From Nitrosomonas sp. Is35 (GTDB lineage: Bacteria; Pseudomonadota; Gammaproteobacteria; Burkholderiales; Nitrosomonadaceae), in contig NZ_JAWJZH010000001.1 in the NCBI RefSeq assembly GCF_033063295.1, positions 2,480,001 through 2,544,000 of the forward strand: a stretch of DNA of 64,000 nucleotides, read 5' to 3'. This document shows, one piece after another, positions 8,257 through 17,119 of the stretch. The notes beneath the pieces were generated by a model. The model saw nothing but the letters and a program-made list of their open reading frames with translations. It had not been told where the DNA came from and did no database searches. How positions within the stretch are numbered: the first letter of the stretch is position 1; each line of letters starts with the position of its first letter. The translations under genes and the position numbers were made by a program.

Positions 8257-9051
8257 TTAATACTTGCTGACAGGCGAGCCATCCGCCAGCTGCCCGCTTG
8301 GCTGCGGACAGTGAATCGCACGGCCCAGCACCGTTTTGAAAGCAAACACCGGCCGCCGCTGCCAGGTCAGAAAGCGCTTTCGTTTATTATCCCGATGTTC
8401 CGGTTTAACGCCGGAATCCGGAAACCGCCGCACGATATCCCGGTAAAACGCTTCACGCTGCCAGTAATTCACATGAATACCGTCCGGCCCAAACCAGTGC
8501 GCTTCCTGCTCAACTAGTAGGAATTGCCGGCGCGCGGCCATATCCATCAACCCGGCATGCACCGCCCGCGCACGGCTGAGTGTTTCATTTCGAGGCAACC
8601 GGCAGGATGGATAAAACAGATTGCGGAAAAAGGTGTAACGCCGCTCGGATAACCGTTCAATCGACGCCAGCGGCAAATTGGTCACGACGATCTGCGCGGA
8701 TTGCCGCTGCAACTGTTCAACACACCGTTCCACCGAACGCAAAACCTGCTCCACCGGCAATTCATACACAATATCGTTGCCGATATCGGTTAACAATGCA
8801 TAGGTGAGACGCAATTCCATCGCACTCAACTGCCGCCACAACCCGCAATCCGCAATCTCCGGCAACCCGCGCCATACGACCTGACTGAAAATACCGTACG
8901 CCCGCCCATGCCCCACCGCCGCCAAAACCTCACTCGGCCCGCCGATCTGCTGCTGCATCAGATCGATGACCAAGCGCAGCGATAACGTCAGGTTGCTGGC
9001 GCCGAGCAGGATGAGGCGGTTTGGGGGAACAAAAGGCAGTTGCAACTCCAT
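8257..9051 (-). CDS. SGNH/GDSL-like hydrolase family protein
   Basis: Protein of 264 residues with the SGNH block pattern in modified form: LILLGASNLTLS replaces the GDS block (Ser in GASN), LLTDIGNDIVY holds the Gly and Asn block, and FGPDGIHVNYWQ is the Asp-x-x-His block. Homologues act as esterases or acyl-sugar deacetylases. There is no signal peptide. It begins 6 bp after the stop of the large KAP membrane protein and is followed by a terminator, so it is the second gene of that operon. Whether the Ser is catalytic here is inference. Confidence 0.75.
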   Translation of the reverse strand: MELQLPFVPPNRLILLGASNLTLSLRLVIDLMQQQIGGPSEVLAAVGHGRAYGIFSQVVWRGLPEIADCGLWRQLSAMELRLTYALLTDIGNDIVYELPVEQVLRSVERCVEQLQRQSAQIVVTNLPLASIERLSERRYTFFRNLFYPSCRLPRNETLSRARAVHAGLMDMAARRQFLLVEQEAHWFGPDGIHVNYWQREAFYRDIVRRFPDSGVKPEHRDNKRKRFLTWQRRPVFAFKTVLGRAIHCPQPSGQLADGSPVSKY

Positions 9052-9057
9052 GTGTCA

Positions 9058-12000
9058 TTAGCTTTCGTTTGGTCGGTGAATATGTATGTCTTGCGTCATG
9101 CTTTTAAAAAATTGGATATCTTCCGTTGATGGAGTCCTGCCAAATGCTTTTTGATGCGCCATCAATGTCATTGCAAAATCAGGCCATAGTTCTTTAAGCT
9201 GGAATATAGGTGGACCAGTCTCATCAGTGGAATATACTTCTATCGCGGTCAGCATTTTATCAAAATCCTTCGGATAAACATAAAACAACGCCGCCAGCGC
9301 CACCAATTGCGCTTCGTGCCCTTTGGTTTCCTGATCGCTATCCTGTGAACTGTTCCTGCGGCTGACCAAGTAACGCAACCGGTTGAGAAATGCCTTGATG
9401 GTGCGCGGCGTCGGATCTTTCTGGGCAATCAACGGATGCCAAATTTCCAGCGCTTCGGTAAAACTCTCGGTATCCTTGATAGGCTCCGGGCCGAGCAATG
9501 CAATCTTTAATCGTTGCAGCAATGGCTTGATCCAGTTCAGCCATTCTTTGTCATCCAATTTATTCAACCGCTGCAACAACACAAAAAACAGCATGCACAT
9601 GACCACCGCAAATAGAGCAAGCGCCACTCCAATCTGGAGCGGCCATTCTTGGAAATTATCTTGCGTATAGGCGGGCTTAAATAGCTCACCGTCTGATGAC
9701 ACTGTTTCTTTGGGTCGATCCGTAACGTCCGTTTGTTTTGTAGAAGATTCTGCTGCTGCCGCCTTGTTCTCCGCAGTCGTTGCCGGTGACTGAGGTGCCG
9801 CAGCAGCGGATTGCTTTTGTTCCTTCCGAGTTTGATCCGCTGAATCCATTCCCAGGTAAATTCCGGCAGCAATCGCCAGAATAAATAATGATCTTCGAAT
9901 GAATGCCGCCGAAAACGCCAGAATTTTATCTGCGCGCGCCTCGCGCTTTTCATCGCTGATCATCCTGTCTTCCGCTTTGGATTGGCTGCTCAGACCACCC
10001 ATCAGTAATGCCTTGATCTGCGCGGTTTCCGGCTTGGGTACTGGCACTACGATATGGATCAATTTATGCAAATAGCTCCGCGCAAACCCATTCTGTTGCC
10101 CGGCATTGGAATCTTTTCCGGATTGATCCGGTTGCACGTTTGCCGGATCGTTATCATGCATCTGCGCCGTCTCCTTAAAGCTCAACGTTACATTGATCAG
10201 CACATGTTTCGTCGACATGCCGATCACCATGAACAATTCTCCGGAACTGGACAAAAAATTACTGATTTCCAGTACTTTGCGAGTATGTTCCGGATCACAG
10301 CGATCCAGATCGTCGATAAACAATACCAGCCGCCTTTGTCCCAATAAACGCGTGATCGCCCTAAAATGACTCTCAAACAGCAAGCGAGTACCTACTTTTT
10401 CGGTGGCTTCACCAACAGCACCGGTTGTTCGCAAAAATCCCTGAATGAAGGACACCGGCGCCAAACCCAGCAGCGCCATGCCTTTGATGGCGAGAAATAG
10501 TAATAACGCGGATAACGCAGTCAGCCAGGAAACGAATGCATTGGGAAGCAGGACCGGCAAATCCGGGCTCAGGTATTCCATCGCCCATTGAAGCGTTTTT
10601 TCATCATCGAGCGACAGCGTCGTGCCCCAACCTCGCTCCACGGTTTTGAGCAGCACATTGGGCGAAGCAAAACAAGCCTGTTTCGTTTCAGACACGGGTA
10701 TGCTGGTCAAACAATTCAGTTCATCGCGGCGGATGCGTTCATGGTTATGCAATTCGTGCAGCACTTCGCATTCTCTTTCACTGAAAATATCCTTGGTGGT
10801 ACTCGGTGGATTGACATAAACCACCGCCGTTAATGGCTTATGCCGTGGTACTACAACACGTTTAATAGCTTCATCACCGTATTTTTCCTGAACAACCTGT
10901 TCACGGCCATCGTGCAGGCTAGCCCACTCGGGACACAGCTGGCGGAAACCTTTTTCACCCAGCATGACCGGCTGTTCGATCTTAAGGGTATACAACGCAT
11001 AGCGCCAAGACTCGTTCCATTTTCCGGTTTGCGAAAGCCAGGCCCCCATGAATGCCAGACTGGCAAATAGCATTATCAAAAGCGCTTTCCACAACCAGTG
11101 CCGCCGCCACAATAAACGCAAGCGGAACCATAAACCGGACAGCCGCCACCAGGGTTTAACCGCCTGCTTGTGCACATTGGCCAGAATCGATGCAAGCACA
11201 CTCGGTTCCTCGCGGTGGTGCCAGGCATTGAACCACACCGGCTTCAATCCCTTGCGCTTCAGGTTGGCGGACAGATAATTCATCACCGAGCTTTTGCCGC
11301 TGCCCCATTCGCCGGTAATCGCCAGCGTCAGCGGCGGCCGGGTATTTTCGTTGATCAGAAAATGCGTCAGGCTGTCGGCGATCAGGCGCGCACCCAGCAA
11401 ATCCTGTTCGCCCGGCCCGGCTGGATTGTCGGTCACACCCCGGTTCATGGCCGTCGATGATTGCGTCTGTTCATACCGGTGATTCAACCGGGCACGCCAC
11501 CAGAATGCCGCTGCGTAAATCAGCAAGGCAATCAAGGCAAACCCATAAAACCACGGGGCCGGATAAAAACGATAAACAACTGCCTGCCAGCTTTTCCCGC
11601 CATCCACTGTCTTTAGAATCGTGCCACCTTTGCCTGCCGCCCAGCCTTGCTGACCATCCGCTTGAAACGTGATGCTAACAAGCCATGCATTGGTGCCGCT
11701 GGCTTGCGCCTGCCAGCTTTTCCCGCCATCCACTGTCTTCAATATCGTGCCATCTTCGCCTGCCGCCCAACCCTGCCGCCCGTCCGCATGGAACGTGATG
11801 CTAATAAGCTCTTCTTGAGTGATGCTGCTGGTTTGCGGATCCCAGGTTTTTCCGCCATCCACTGTTTTTAGGATCGTGCCATCCAAGCCTGCCGCCCAGC
11901 CCTGCTGTCCGTTCGCATGGAACGTGATGCTAGTAAGCCATGCTCGAGTCCCGCTGGTTTGGGGCTCCCAGGTTTTCCCGCCATCCACTGTCTTCAGAAT

Positions 12001-13560
12001 CGTGCCGCCAGAGCCTGTCACCCAGCCCTGTTGGCCGTCTGTATTGAACGTGATGCTAGTAAGCTCTTCTCGAGTTCCGCTGGTTTGGGGCTCCCAAGTT
12101 TTCCCGCCATCCGCTGTCTTCAGAATCGTGCCGCCAGAGCCTGTCGCCCAGCCCTGTTGGCCATCTGCATGGAACGTGATGCTAGTAAGCTGTGCTCGAG
12201 TTCGGCTGGTTTGGGGCTCCCAGGTTTTCCCGCCATCCACTGTCTTCAGGATCGTGCCGCCAGAGCCTGCCACCCAGCCCTGCTGTCCATTCGCATGGAA
12301 CGTAATGCTAGCAAGCCATGCTCGAGTCCCGCTGGTTTGGGGCCCCCAGGTTTTCCCGCCATCCACTGTCTTCAGGATCGTGCCACTACCGCCTGCCGCC
12401 CAGCCCTGCTGCCCGCCCGCATGGAACGTAATGCTAGTAAGCCGTGCTAGAGTTCCACTGGTTTGCGGATCCCAGGTTTTTCCGCCATCCACTGTTTTTA
12501 GGATCGTGCCACCAGAGCCTGCCGCCCAGCCCTGCTGCCCGTTCGCATGGAACGTGATGCTAGTAAGCCATGCTCGAGTCCCGGTGATTTGGAGTTCCCA
12601 AGTTTTCCCGCCATTCACGGTCTTCAGGATCTTGCCATCATCGCCTGTCGCCCAGCCCTGCTGCCCACCCGCATGAAAGGTGATGCTAGTAAGCCATGCT
12701 CGAGTCCCGTTGGTTTGGAGTTCCCAAGTTTTCCCGCCATCCACCGTCTTCAGGATCTTGCCATCATCGCCTGCCGCCCAGCCCTGCTGGCCGTCTGCAT
12801 GGAACGTGATGCTAGTAAGCTGTGCTCGAGTTCCGCTGGTTTGGGGCTCCCAGGTTTTCCCGCCATCCACTGTTTTTAGGATCGTGCCGCCAGAGCTTGC
12901 CACCCAGCCCTGCTGTCCGTTCACATGGAACGTGATGCTAGCAAGCCATGCTCGAGTCCCGCTGGTTTGGGTTTCCCAGGTTTTCCCGCCATCCACTGTT
13001 TTTAGGATCGTACCATCTTCGCCTGCCGCCCAGCCCTGCTGTCCGTTCGCATGGAACGTGATGCTGTTAAGCCTTTCTCGAGTGCTGCTGGTTTGGGGTT
13101 CCCAGCTTTTCCCGCCATCATTTGTCTTTAATATCGTGCCACCAGAGCCCGCCACCCAGCCCTGCTGCCCGTCCGCATGGAACGTGACACTGTTAAGCCT
13201 TTCTCGAGTACCGCTAGTTTGGGGTTCCCAGGTTTTCCCGCCATTCGCGCTGTGTGCAATCAGACCAACATCACCCACCGCCCAGACATGTTGATCCAAG
13301 GCAAATACAGCCCCCAAATTTGCATTAATCACAGTCACGCGCTTGAAAACGTTCTGTTCGATTGGATACTGCAAGGTATCGATCCATCCCGGTGCGGCAG
13401 TACGATTGGCATCCGGATTCGGCGGCTGTTGCCAGGCAATTAAGGCCGATCCCAGTAGCAATAGCGTGGCCAATCCGATCAGCCACCAAAAGGCAGATTG
13501 ATCGGGACCCAGCTTTTCGTCGTTGGATGCGCTGCTCGATGACATTTCAGATTTTTGCAT
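9058..13560 (-). CDS. Ycf48-repeat / KAP P-loop NTPase fusion membrane protein
   Basis: Giant protein of 1500 residues. Order: short cytoplasmic tail, transmembrane helix (about 24-43), thirteen 42-residue repeats (about 107-653) of the pattern GGKTW-x-PQTSGTR...SITFH...GQQGW-x-AG...ILKT, which is the Ycf48/BNR-type propeller motif, a second transmembrane helix (about 670-690), then a KAP-family NTPase with Walker A GEWGSGKS (750-757) and Walker B LVLFIDDLDRCD. Further hydrophobic helices sit inside and after the NTPase core, as is usual for KAP proteins. Topology suggests a periplasmic propeller coupled to a cytosolic ATPase. KAP NTPases are known from membrane-linked and some defence settings; the role here is unknown. 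The next gene, an SGNH hydrolase, follows after 6 bp. Confidence 0.87.
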   Translation of the reverse strand: MQKSEMSSSSASNDEKLGPDQSAFWWLIGLATLLLLGSALIAWQQPPNPDANRTAAPGWIDTLQYPIEQNVFKRVTVINANLGAVFALDQHVWAVGDVGLIAHSANGGKTWEPQTSGTRERLNSVTFHADGQQGWVAGSGGTILKTNDGGKSWEPQTSSTRERLNSITFHANGQQGWAAGEDGTILKTVDGGKTWETQTSGTRAWLASITFHVNGQQGWVASSGGTILKTVDGGKTWEPQTSGTRAQLTSITFHADGQQGWAAGDDGKILKTVDGGKTWELQTNGTRAWLTSITFHAGGQQGWATGDDGKILKTVNGGKTWELQITGTRAWLTSITFHANGQQGWAAGSGGTILKTVDGGKTWDPQTSGTLARLTSITFHAGGQQGWAAGGSGTILKTVDGGKTWGPQTSGTRAWLASITFHANGQQGWVAGSGGTILKTVDGGKTWEPQTSRTRAQLTSITFHADGQQGWATGSGGTILKTADGGKTWEPQTSGTREELTSITFNTDGQQGWVTGSGGTILKTVDGGKTWEPQTSGTRAWLTSITFHANGQQGWAAGLDGTILKTVDGGKTWDPQTSSITQEELISITFHADGRQGWAAGEDGTILKTVDGGKSWQAQASGTNAWLVSITFQADGQQGWAAGKGGTILKTVDGGKSWQAVVYRFYPAPWFYGFALIALLIYAAAFWWRARLNHRYEQTQSSTAMNRGVTDNPAGPGEQDLLGARLIADSLTHFLINENTRPPLTLAITGEWGSGKSSVMNYLSANLKRKGLKPVWFNAWHHREEPSVLASILANVHKQAVKPWWRLSGLWFRLRLLWRRHWLWKALLIMLFASLAFMGAWLSQTGKWNESWRYALYTLKIEQPVMLGEKGFRQLCPEWASLHDGREQVVQEKYGDEAIKRVVVPRHKPLTAVVYVNPPSTTKDIFSERECEVLHELHNHERIRRDELNCLTSIPVSETKQACFASPNVLLKTVERGWGTTLSLDDEKTLQWAMEYLSPDLPVLLPNAFVSWLTALSALLLFLAIKGMALLGLAPVSFIQGFLRTTGAVGEATEKVGTRLLFESHFRAITRLLGQRRLVLFIDDLDRCDPEHTRKVLEISNFLSSSGELFMVIGMSTKHVLINVTLSFKETAQMHDNDPANVQPDQSGKDSNAGQQNGFARSYLHKLIHIVVPVPKPETAQIKALLMGGLSSQSKAEDRMISDEKREARADKILAFSAAFIRRSLFILAIAAGIYLGMDSADQTRKEQKQSAAAAPQSPATTAENKAAAAESSTKQTDVTDRPKETVSSDGELFKPAYTQDNFQEWPLQIGVALALFAVVMCMLFFVLLQRLNKLDDKEWLNWIKPLLQRLKIALLGPEPIKDTESFTEALEIWHPLIAQKDPTPRTIKAFLNRLRYLVSRRNSSQDSDQETKGHEAQLVALAALFYVYPKDFDKMLTAIEVYSTDETGPPIFQLKELWPDFAMTLMAHQKAFGRTPSTEDIQFFKSMTQDIHIHRPNES
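11602..13242 (-). repeat. thirteen tandem 126-bp repeats encoding Ycf48-type propeller blades
   Basis: In-frame direct repeats of 126 bp (42 codons) with very high nucleotide identity; unit 12 has one extra codon. Differences concentrate at a few codons (after TSGTR, after FH, and the two residues before GTILKT/GKILKT). The uniformity points to recent expansion or ongoing homogenisation by recombination, and copy number may vary between strains. Long open frames on the opposite strand here are by-products of the repeat. Confidence 0.95.
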
Positions 13561-13704
13561 GGGCTTTTTTGTTTAATTCAACTCGTCGCGATGGGTTTGC
13601 CGTTTCATTCCTTAACATCAACACAATAGCTTTCGCCATAGCAAAACTCAAGCAGAGCGGCCCAATAATTTAACGTTGCTGGGCAGAATGGTAAACTTGC
13701 CCGC

Positions 13705-15813
13705 ATGTTGTTTACTCCTGCCATACATTTTCATTTTTGCCGCATATCCTGGGTGATTCGCCGTGTCTTCATGTTGGTTGGCTGCGTGACAAGCATAATG
13801 CCAGCCCAGGCGCAAAATCCCGGTTCTTCACAATCCGTAATTCTCAATCCGATCAACATCACCGCCACGCGCAGCGAACGTTCACCGGAACAGATTCCCA
13901 ACAGCGTCACACAGATCACGCGCACTCCGCAGCATAACTACCAGCCCGGCGCGACGTTGGATGAGTTCGCGCGTAGCACGCCAGGGGTGTTTTTTCAGAA
14001 TCAGTTCAACTTCACGCAGGACTTGCGCATTGCGATTCGCGGGTTTGGCGCGCGCTCGCCGTTCGGGGTGCGCGGTATTCAGATGCGCGTCGACGGCATC
14101 CCGGCGACATTGCCGGACGGGCAAACGCAGCTGGATTCGATCGATCCGTCGCTGATCGAGCGCATGGATATTCTGCGCGGGCCTTCCGCGTCGCTGTACG
14201 GCAATGCCTCCGGCGGCATGATCGACATCACCACGCGCGAAGCGCCGCCGGAGAAATTCGTCGTGATGCCGCGCCAGGTGTTCGGGCAATACGGTTATCT
14301 GAAGTCCGAGTTATTTATGGGCGGACGGCAAGGAAACTTTGGTTACAGTTTGTATGGTTCGCACACGCAACAGGATGGCTGGCGCGATCATAGCGCGATG
14401 CAGAATACGTTTTCACAGGCTAAACTGAATTTTCAGACGAGTGCCGATTCCGATTTGATGCTGGTGTTCCGCGAATTTTATTCGCCGCTGTCGAAAGATC
14501 CCGGCGCTTTGACTCGAGCGGAAGTGCAGGCCGATCCCCGGCAAGCTTCCGCACGCAATGTGCAGTACAACGCCGGTGAGGAAATCCGCCAGGAGGAAAT
14601 GGGTATCCGCTTTCGCCAGAGACCGTCTGCCGGCAAGGAATTCAGCGTGACGGGACATTGGTTGCAACGGGATTTTCAAAGCCGCCAGCAGTTTTTCGAC
14701 GGCGGACAGGTGCAGTTTGACCGGCAGGTGGGCGGATTGATGATGCAGTTTGTCAACGATCACATTTTATTCAATCGCCCCAACCGCTTTCTGATCGGTG
14801 TTGATTACGGCATCCAGAATGACGACCGGCAGCGTTTCAACAACAATTCCGGTGTGCGCGGCGCATTGAACTTGAGTCAGACCGAACGCGTGCAAAGCAC
14901 CGGGCCGTTTTTCCGCAACGAATGGCGTGTGGCGGATAAGCTGGATGTGGTGTTCGGTGGGCGCTGGGATTGGCTGCGGTACGAAGTCAAAGATCAATTC
15001 AAAAGCGACGGTAACCAATCCGGCGCGCGCACCGTGTCGCAAGCCAGTGGCACCGCCGGTCTGGTGTATCACGTCACCAGCCAGCAGCAGATTTACGCGC
15101 ATACCGCTTCCGTCTTTGAAGCGCCGACCACCACCGAATTGATCAACAATCCCGCCGGGAAAGGCGGTTTCAATCCGAATCTGAACGCGCAAACATCACT
15201 CAGCAACGAACTCGGCTTTCGCGGCAACACCGCCGGATTTCAATACGACACGGCGGTATTTTTTATCCGCACGTGGAACGAGATTACACCGTTCGAGCTC
15301 GCCACATCGCCCGGCCGGGCGTTTTTCCGCAACGCCGGGCAATCGCGCCGCATCGGCGTGGAAACGCGCCTGGCGACGCCGGAATGGAAAGGGCTGCGCG
15401 GCGAAGTCAGTTACACCTTTTCCGATTTTGAATTTGAAAAATACATCGCCAACGATACCAACCTGAAAGGCAATATTTTCCCGGGAATTCCCCGGCATCG
15501 CTGGGAAGGATTGCTGCGCTACGCGCACCCGCTCGGTTTTTTCGGGCAACTGCACGTGCACCGCGTTGGCGAGTTTTTTGTCAACGACACCAATAGCGCA
15601 ACCAACCCGGCGTATACCTTGGGTCAACTGCTGGCGGGATGGGAGTTGCGGCGCAACAACTTTGAAAGCTCGATCTTTTTCGGCGTCAACAACCTGTTCG
15701 ACGCGCAATACAACGCCAATACTCGCATCAATGCGGCACTGGGTCGTTATTATGAACCGGGACCGCCGCTCAATGTGTTCGGCGGCGTGCGGGTACGGAT
15801 TGTGGTGTTTTGA
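13705..15813 (+). CDS. TonB-dependent outer-membrane receptor
   Basis: Outer-membrane transporter of 702 residues. A signal peptide ends around MPAQAQNP, followed by the plug domain (INITATRSER; IAIRGFGARSPFGVRGI; VDGIPATLPDGQ; ERMDILRGPSASLYGNASGG) and a 22-strand-type barrel ending in a hydrophobic C-terminus (VFGGVRVRIVVF). The start at 13705 gives a long leader; an internal ATG nearer the hydrophobic core is possible. It faces away from the KAP gene and overlaps the reading region of the sugar dehydrogenase that follows. The substrate may be a metal-siderophore complex or sugar, not determinable here. Confidence 0.92.
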   Translation: MLFTPAIHFHFCRISWVIRRVFMLVGCVTSIMPAQAQNPGSSQSVILNPINITATRSERSPEQIPNSVTQITRTPQHNYQPGATLDEFARSTPGVFFQNQFNFTQDLRIAIRGFGARSPFGVRGIQMRVDGIPATLPDGQTQLDSIDPSLIERMDILRGPSASLYGNASGGMIDITTREAPPEKFVVMPRQVFGQYGYLKSELFMGGRQGNFGYSLYGSHTQQDGWRDHSAMQNTFSQAKLNFQTSADSDLMLVFREFYSPLSKDPGALTRAEVQADPRQASARNVQYNAGEEIRQEEMGIRFRQRPSAGKEFSVTGHWLQRDFQSRQQFFDGGQVQFDRQVGGLMMQFVNDHILFNRPNRFLIGVDYGIQNDDRQRFNNNSGVRGALNLSQTERVQSTGPFFRNEWRVADKLDVVFGGRWDWLRYEVKDQFKSDGNQSGARTVSQASGTAGLVYHVTSQQQIYAHTASVFEAPTTTELINNPAGKGGFNPNLNAQTSLSNELGFRGNTAGFQYDTAVFFIRTWNEITPFELATSPGRAFFRNAGQSRRIGVETRLATPEWKGLRGEVSYTFSDFEFEKYIANDTNLKGNIFPGIPRHRWEGLLRYAHPLGFFGQLHVHRVGEFFVNDTNSATNPAYTLGQLLAGWELRRNNFESSIFFGVNNLFDAQYNANTRINAALGRYYEPGPPLNVFGGVRVRIVVF

Positions 15814-15890
15814 TCCGGCCTGTATTGAGCCGCTCCGGCAGGAATGGTACAGTGGAGCGCGTTAACTCATGCACCGTGACACTATCCACT

Positions 15891-17003
15891 ATGAAACCAC
15901 CACTTAAAAAAATCCTGATCGCAATCGCTCTCTGTCTTGCGGTTCCACAAACCGTGCAAGCGCAACGCCTCCAAACCGAATTCGATGTGCGCCTGGTGGC
16001 CGAGGGATTGCAATTCCCGTGGGGCATGGCGTTCATGCCGGATGGCAGTGTGCTGGTAACGGAGAAGGTTGGCCGGTTACGTATCATCACACCGGATGGC
16101 AAGGTATCGGAGCCCATCAAAGGCGTTCCGGCGGTTTTCTTTCAGCAGCAAGGCGGTTTGCTCGATGTCGCACTGGATCCGGAATTTGCCAAGAACCGGC
16201 TGATTTACCTGTCGTATGCCGAGCCGGAAGGATCGCGGGCCGGTACGGCGGTTGCCCGGGCCGAGTTGAAGGACGGCAGTTTGGAGAATCTGCAAGTGAT
16301 CTTCCGTCAAATACCGAAAGTACCGGGGTCGGTACATTTCGGTTCGCGTCTGGCGTTTGCGCCGGATGGCAATCTGTTCATCACATTGGGCGATCGCGGT
16401 GATTACATGGGAGAAGCGCAGAACCTGAGCAATCACATCGGTAAGATCATCCGCATCAAGCCCGACGGCTCGGTGCCTGCTGACAATCCGTTTGTCAACA
16501 ATCCGCAAGCCAAACCGGAAATCTGGTCGTACGGTCATCGCAGCGTGCAGGGCGCTACGATTCATCCGAAAACCGGCGCGTTGTGGATTCATGAACATGG
16601 CCCCAAGGGCGGCGACGAGATCAATATCCCGCAGCCCGGTAAAAATTACGGCTGGCCCAAAGCCAACTACGGCATGCACTACGACGGTACGCCGATAAAG
16701 CACGAACACGCCGGGCAAGGCTTTGAAGAACCCATTCACTACTGGGTGCCGTCGATCGCACCGTCCGGAATGGTGTTCTATACCGGCAAATTGTTTCCGG
16801 CATGGCACGGCAACTTGTTTGTCGGCGCTTTGGCCGGACGGCAAATCGTGCGTTTAACCTCCGATGATAAAAAAATTCTCAGCGAAGAACGGTTATTGAC
16901 CAACACGCTGCGATTCCGCGATGTGGAGCAAGGTCCGGACGGCGCGTTGTATCTGCTGACAGATGAAGACAATGGCAAATTATTGAAACTGTCACCAAAA
17001 TGA
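15891..17003 (+). CDS. PQQ-dependent aldose (soluble glucose/sorbosone-type) dehydrogenase
   Basis: Periplasmic six-bladed propeller oxidoreductase of 370 residues. The signal peptide ends at VPQTVQAQ, then LVAEGLQFPWGMAFMPDG starts the enzyme domain. The active-site His strand VHFGSRLAFAPDG and the metal/PQQ loop EHGPKGGDEIN are present. ATG 15891 is chosen because it gives a clean signal peptide; an upstream in-frame start at 15810 would overlap the receptor gene. Proximity to the TonB receptor suggests joint expression and perhaps sugar-related uptake. The electron acceptor is unknown. Confidence 0.88.
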   Translation: MKPPLKKILIAIALCLAVPQTVQAQRLQTEFDVRLVAEGLQFPWGMAFMPDGSVLVTEKVGRLRIITPDGKVSEPIKGVPAVFFQQQGGLLDVALDPEFAKNRLIYLSYAEPEGSRAGTAVARAELKDGSLENLQVIFRQIPKVPGSVHFGSRLAFAPDGNLFITLGDRGDYMGEAQNLSNHIGKIIRIKPDGSVPADNPFVNNPQAKPEIWSYGHRSVQGATIHPKTGALWIHEHGPKGGDEINIPQPGKNYGWPKANYGMHYDGTPIKHEHAGQGFEEPIHYWVPSIAPSGMVFYTGKLFPAWHGNLFVGALAGRQIVRLTSDDKKILSEERLLTNTLRFRDVEQGPDGALYLLTDEDNGKLLKLSPK

Positions 17004-17119
17004 AACATTAATGCGGTATAAACCGGACTCCGGCAAACTCGCGTATTTTCCACACAAGCACATTGGAATGGCAATAAATTGACAAGAAAAAGTAAAAATC
17101 ACCTGAACAACTTCCATTG

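Noticed and set aside
11602..13242. Regular 126-bp repeat array resembling a CRISPR or satellite
   Set aside because: Repeats have no spacers, keep one reading frame throughout and encode Ycf48-type blades.
11819..13294. Long open frames on the plus strand across the repeats
   Set aside because: They arise because the 126-bp unit is a multiple of three; their translations are low-complexity and carry no domain, while the minus frame does.
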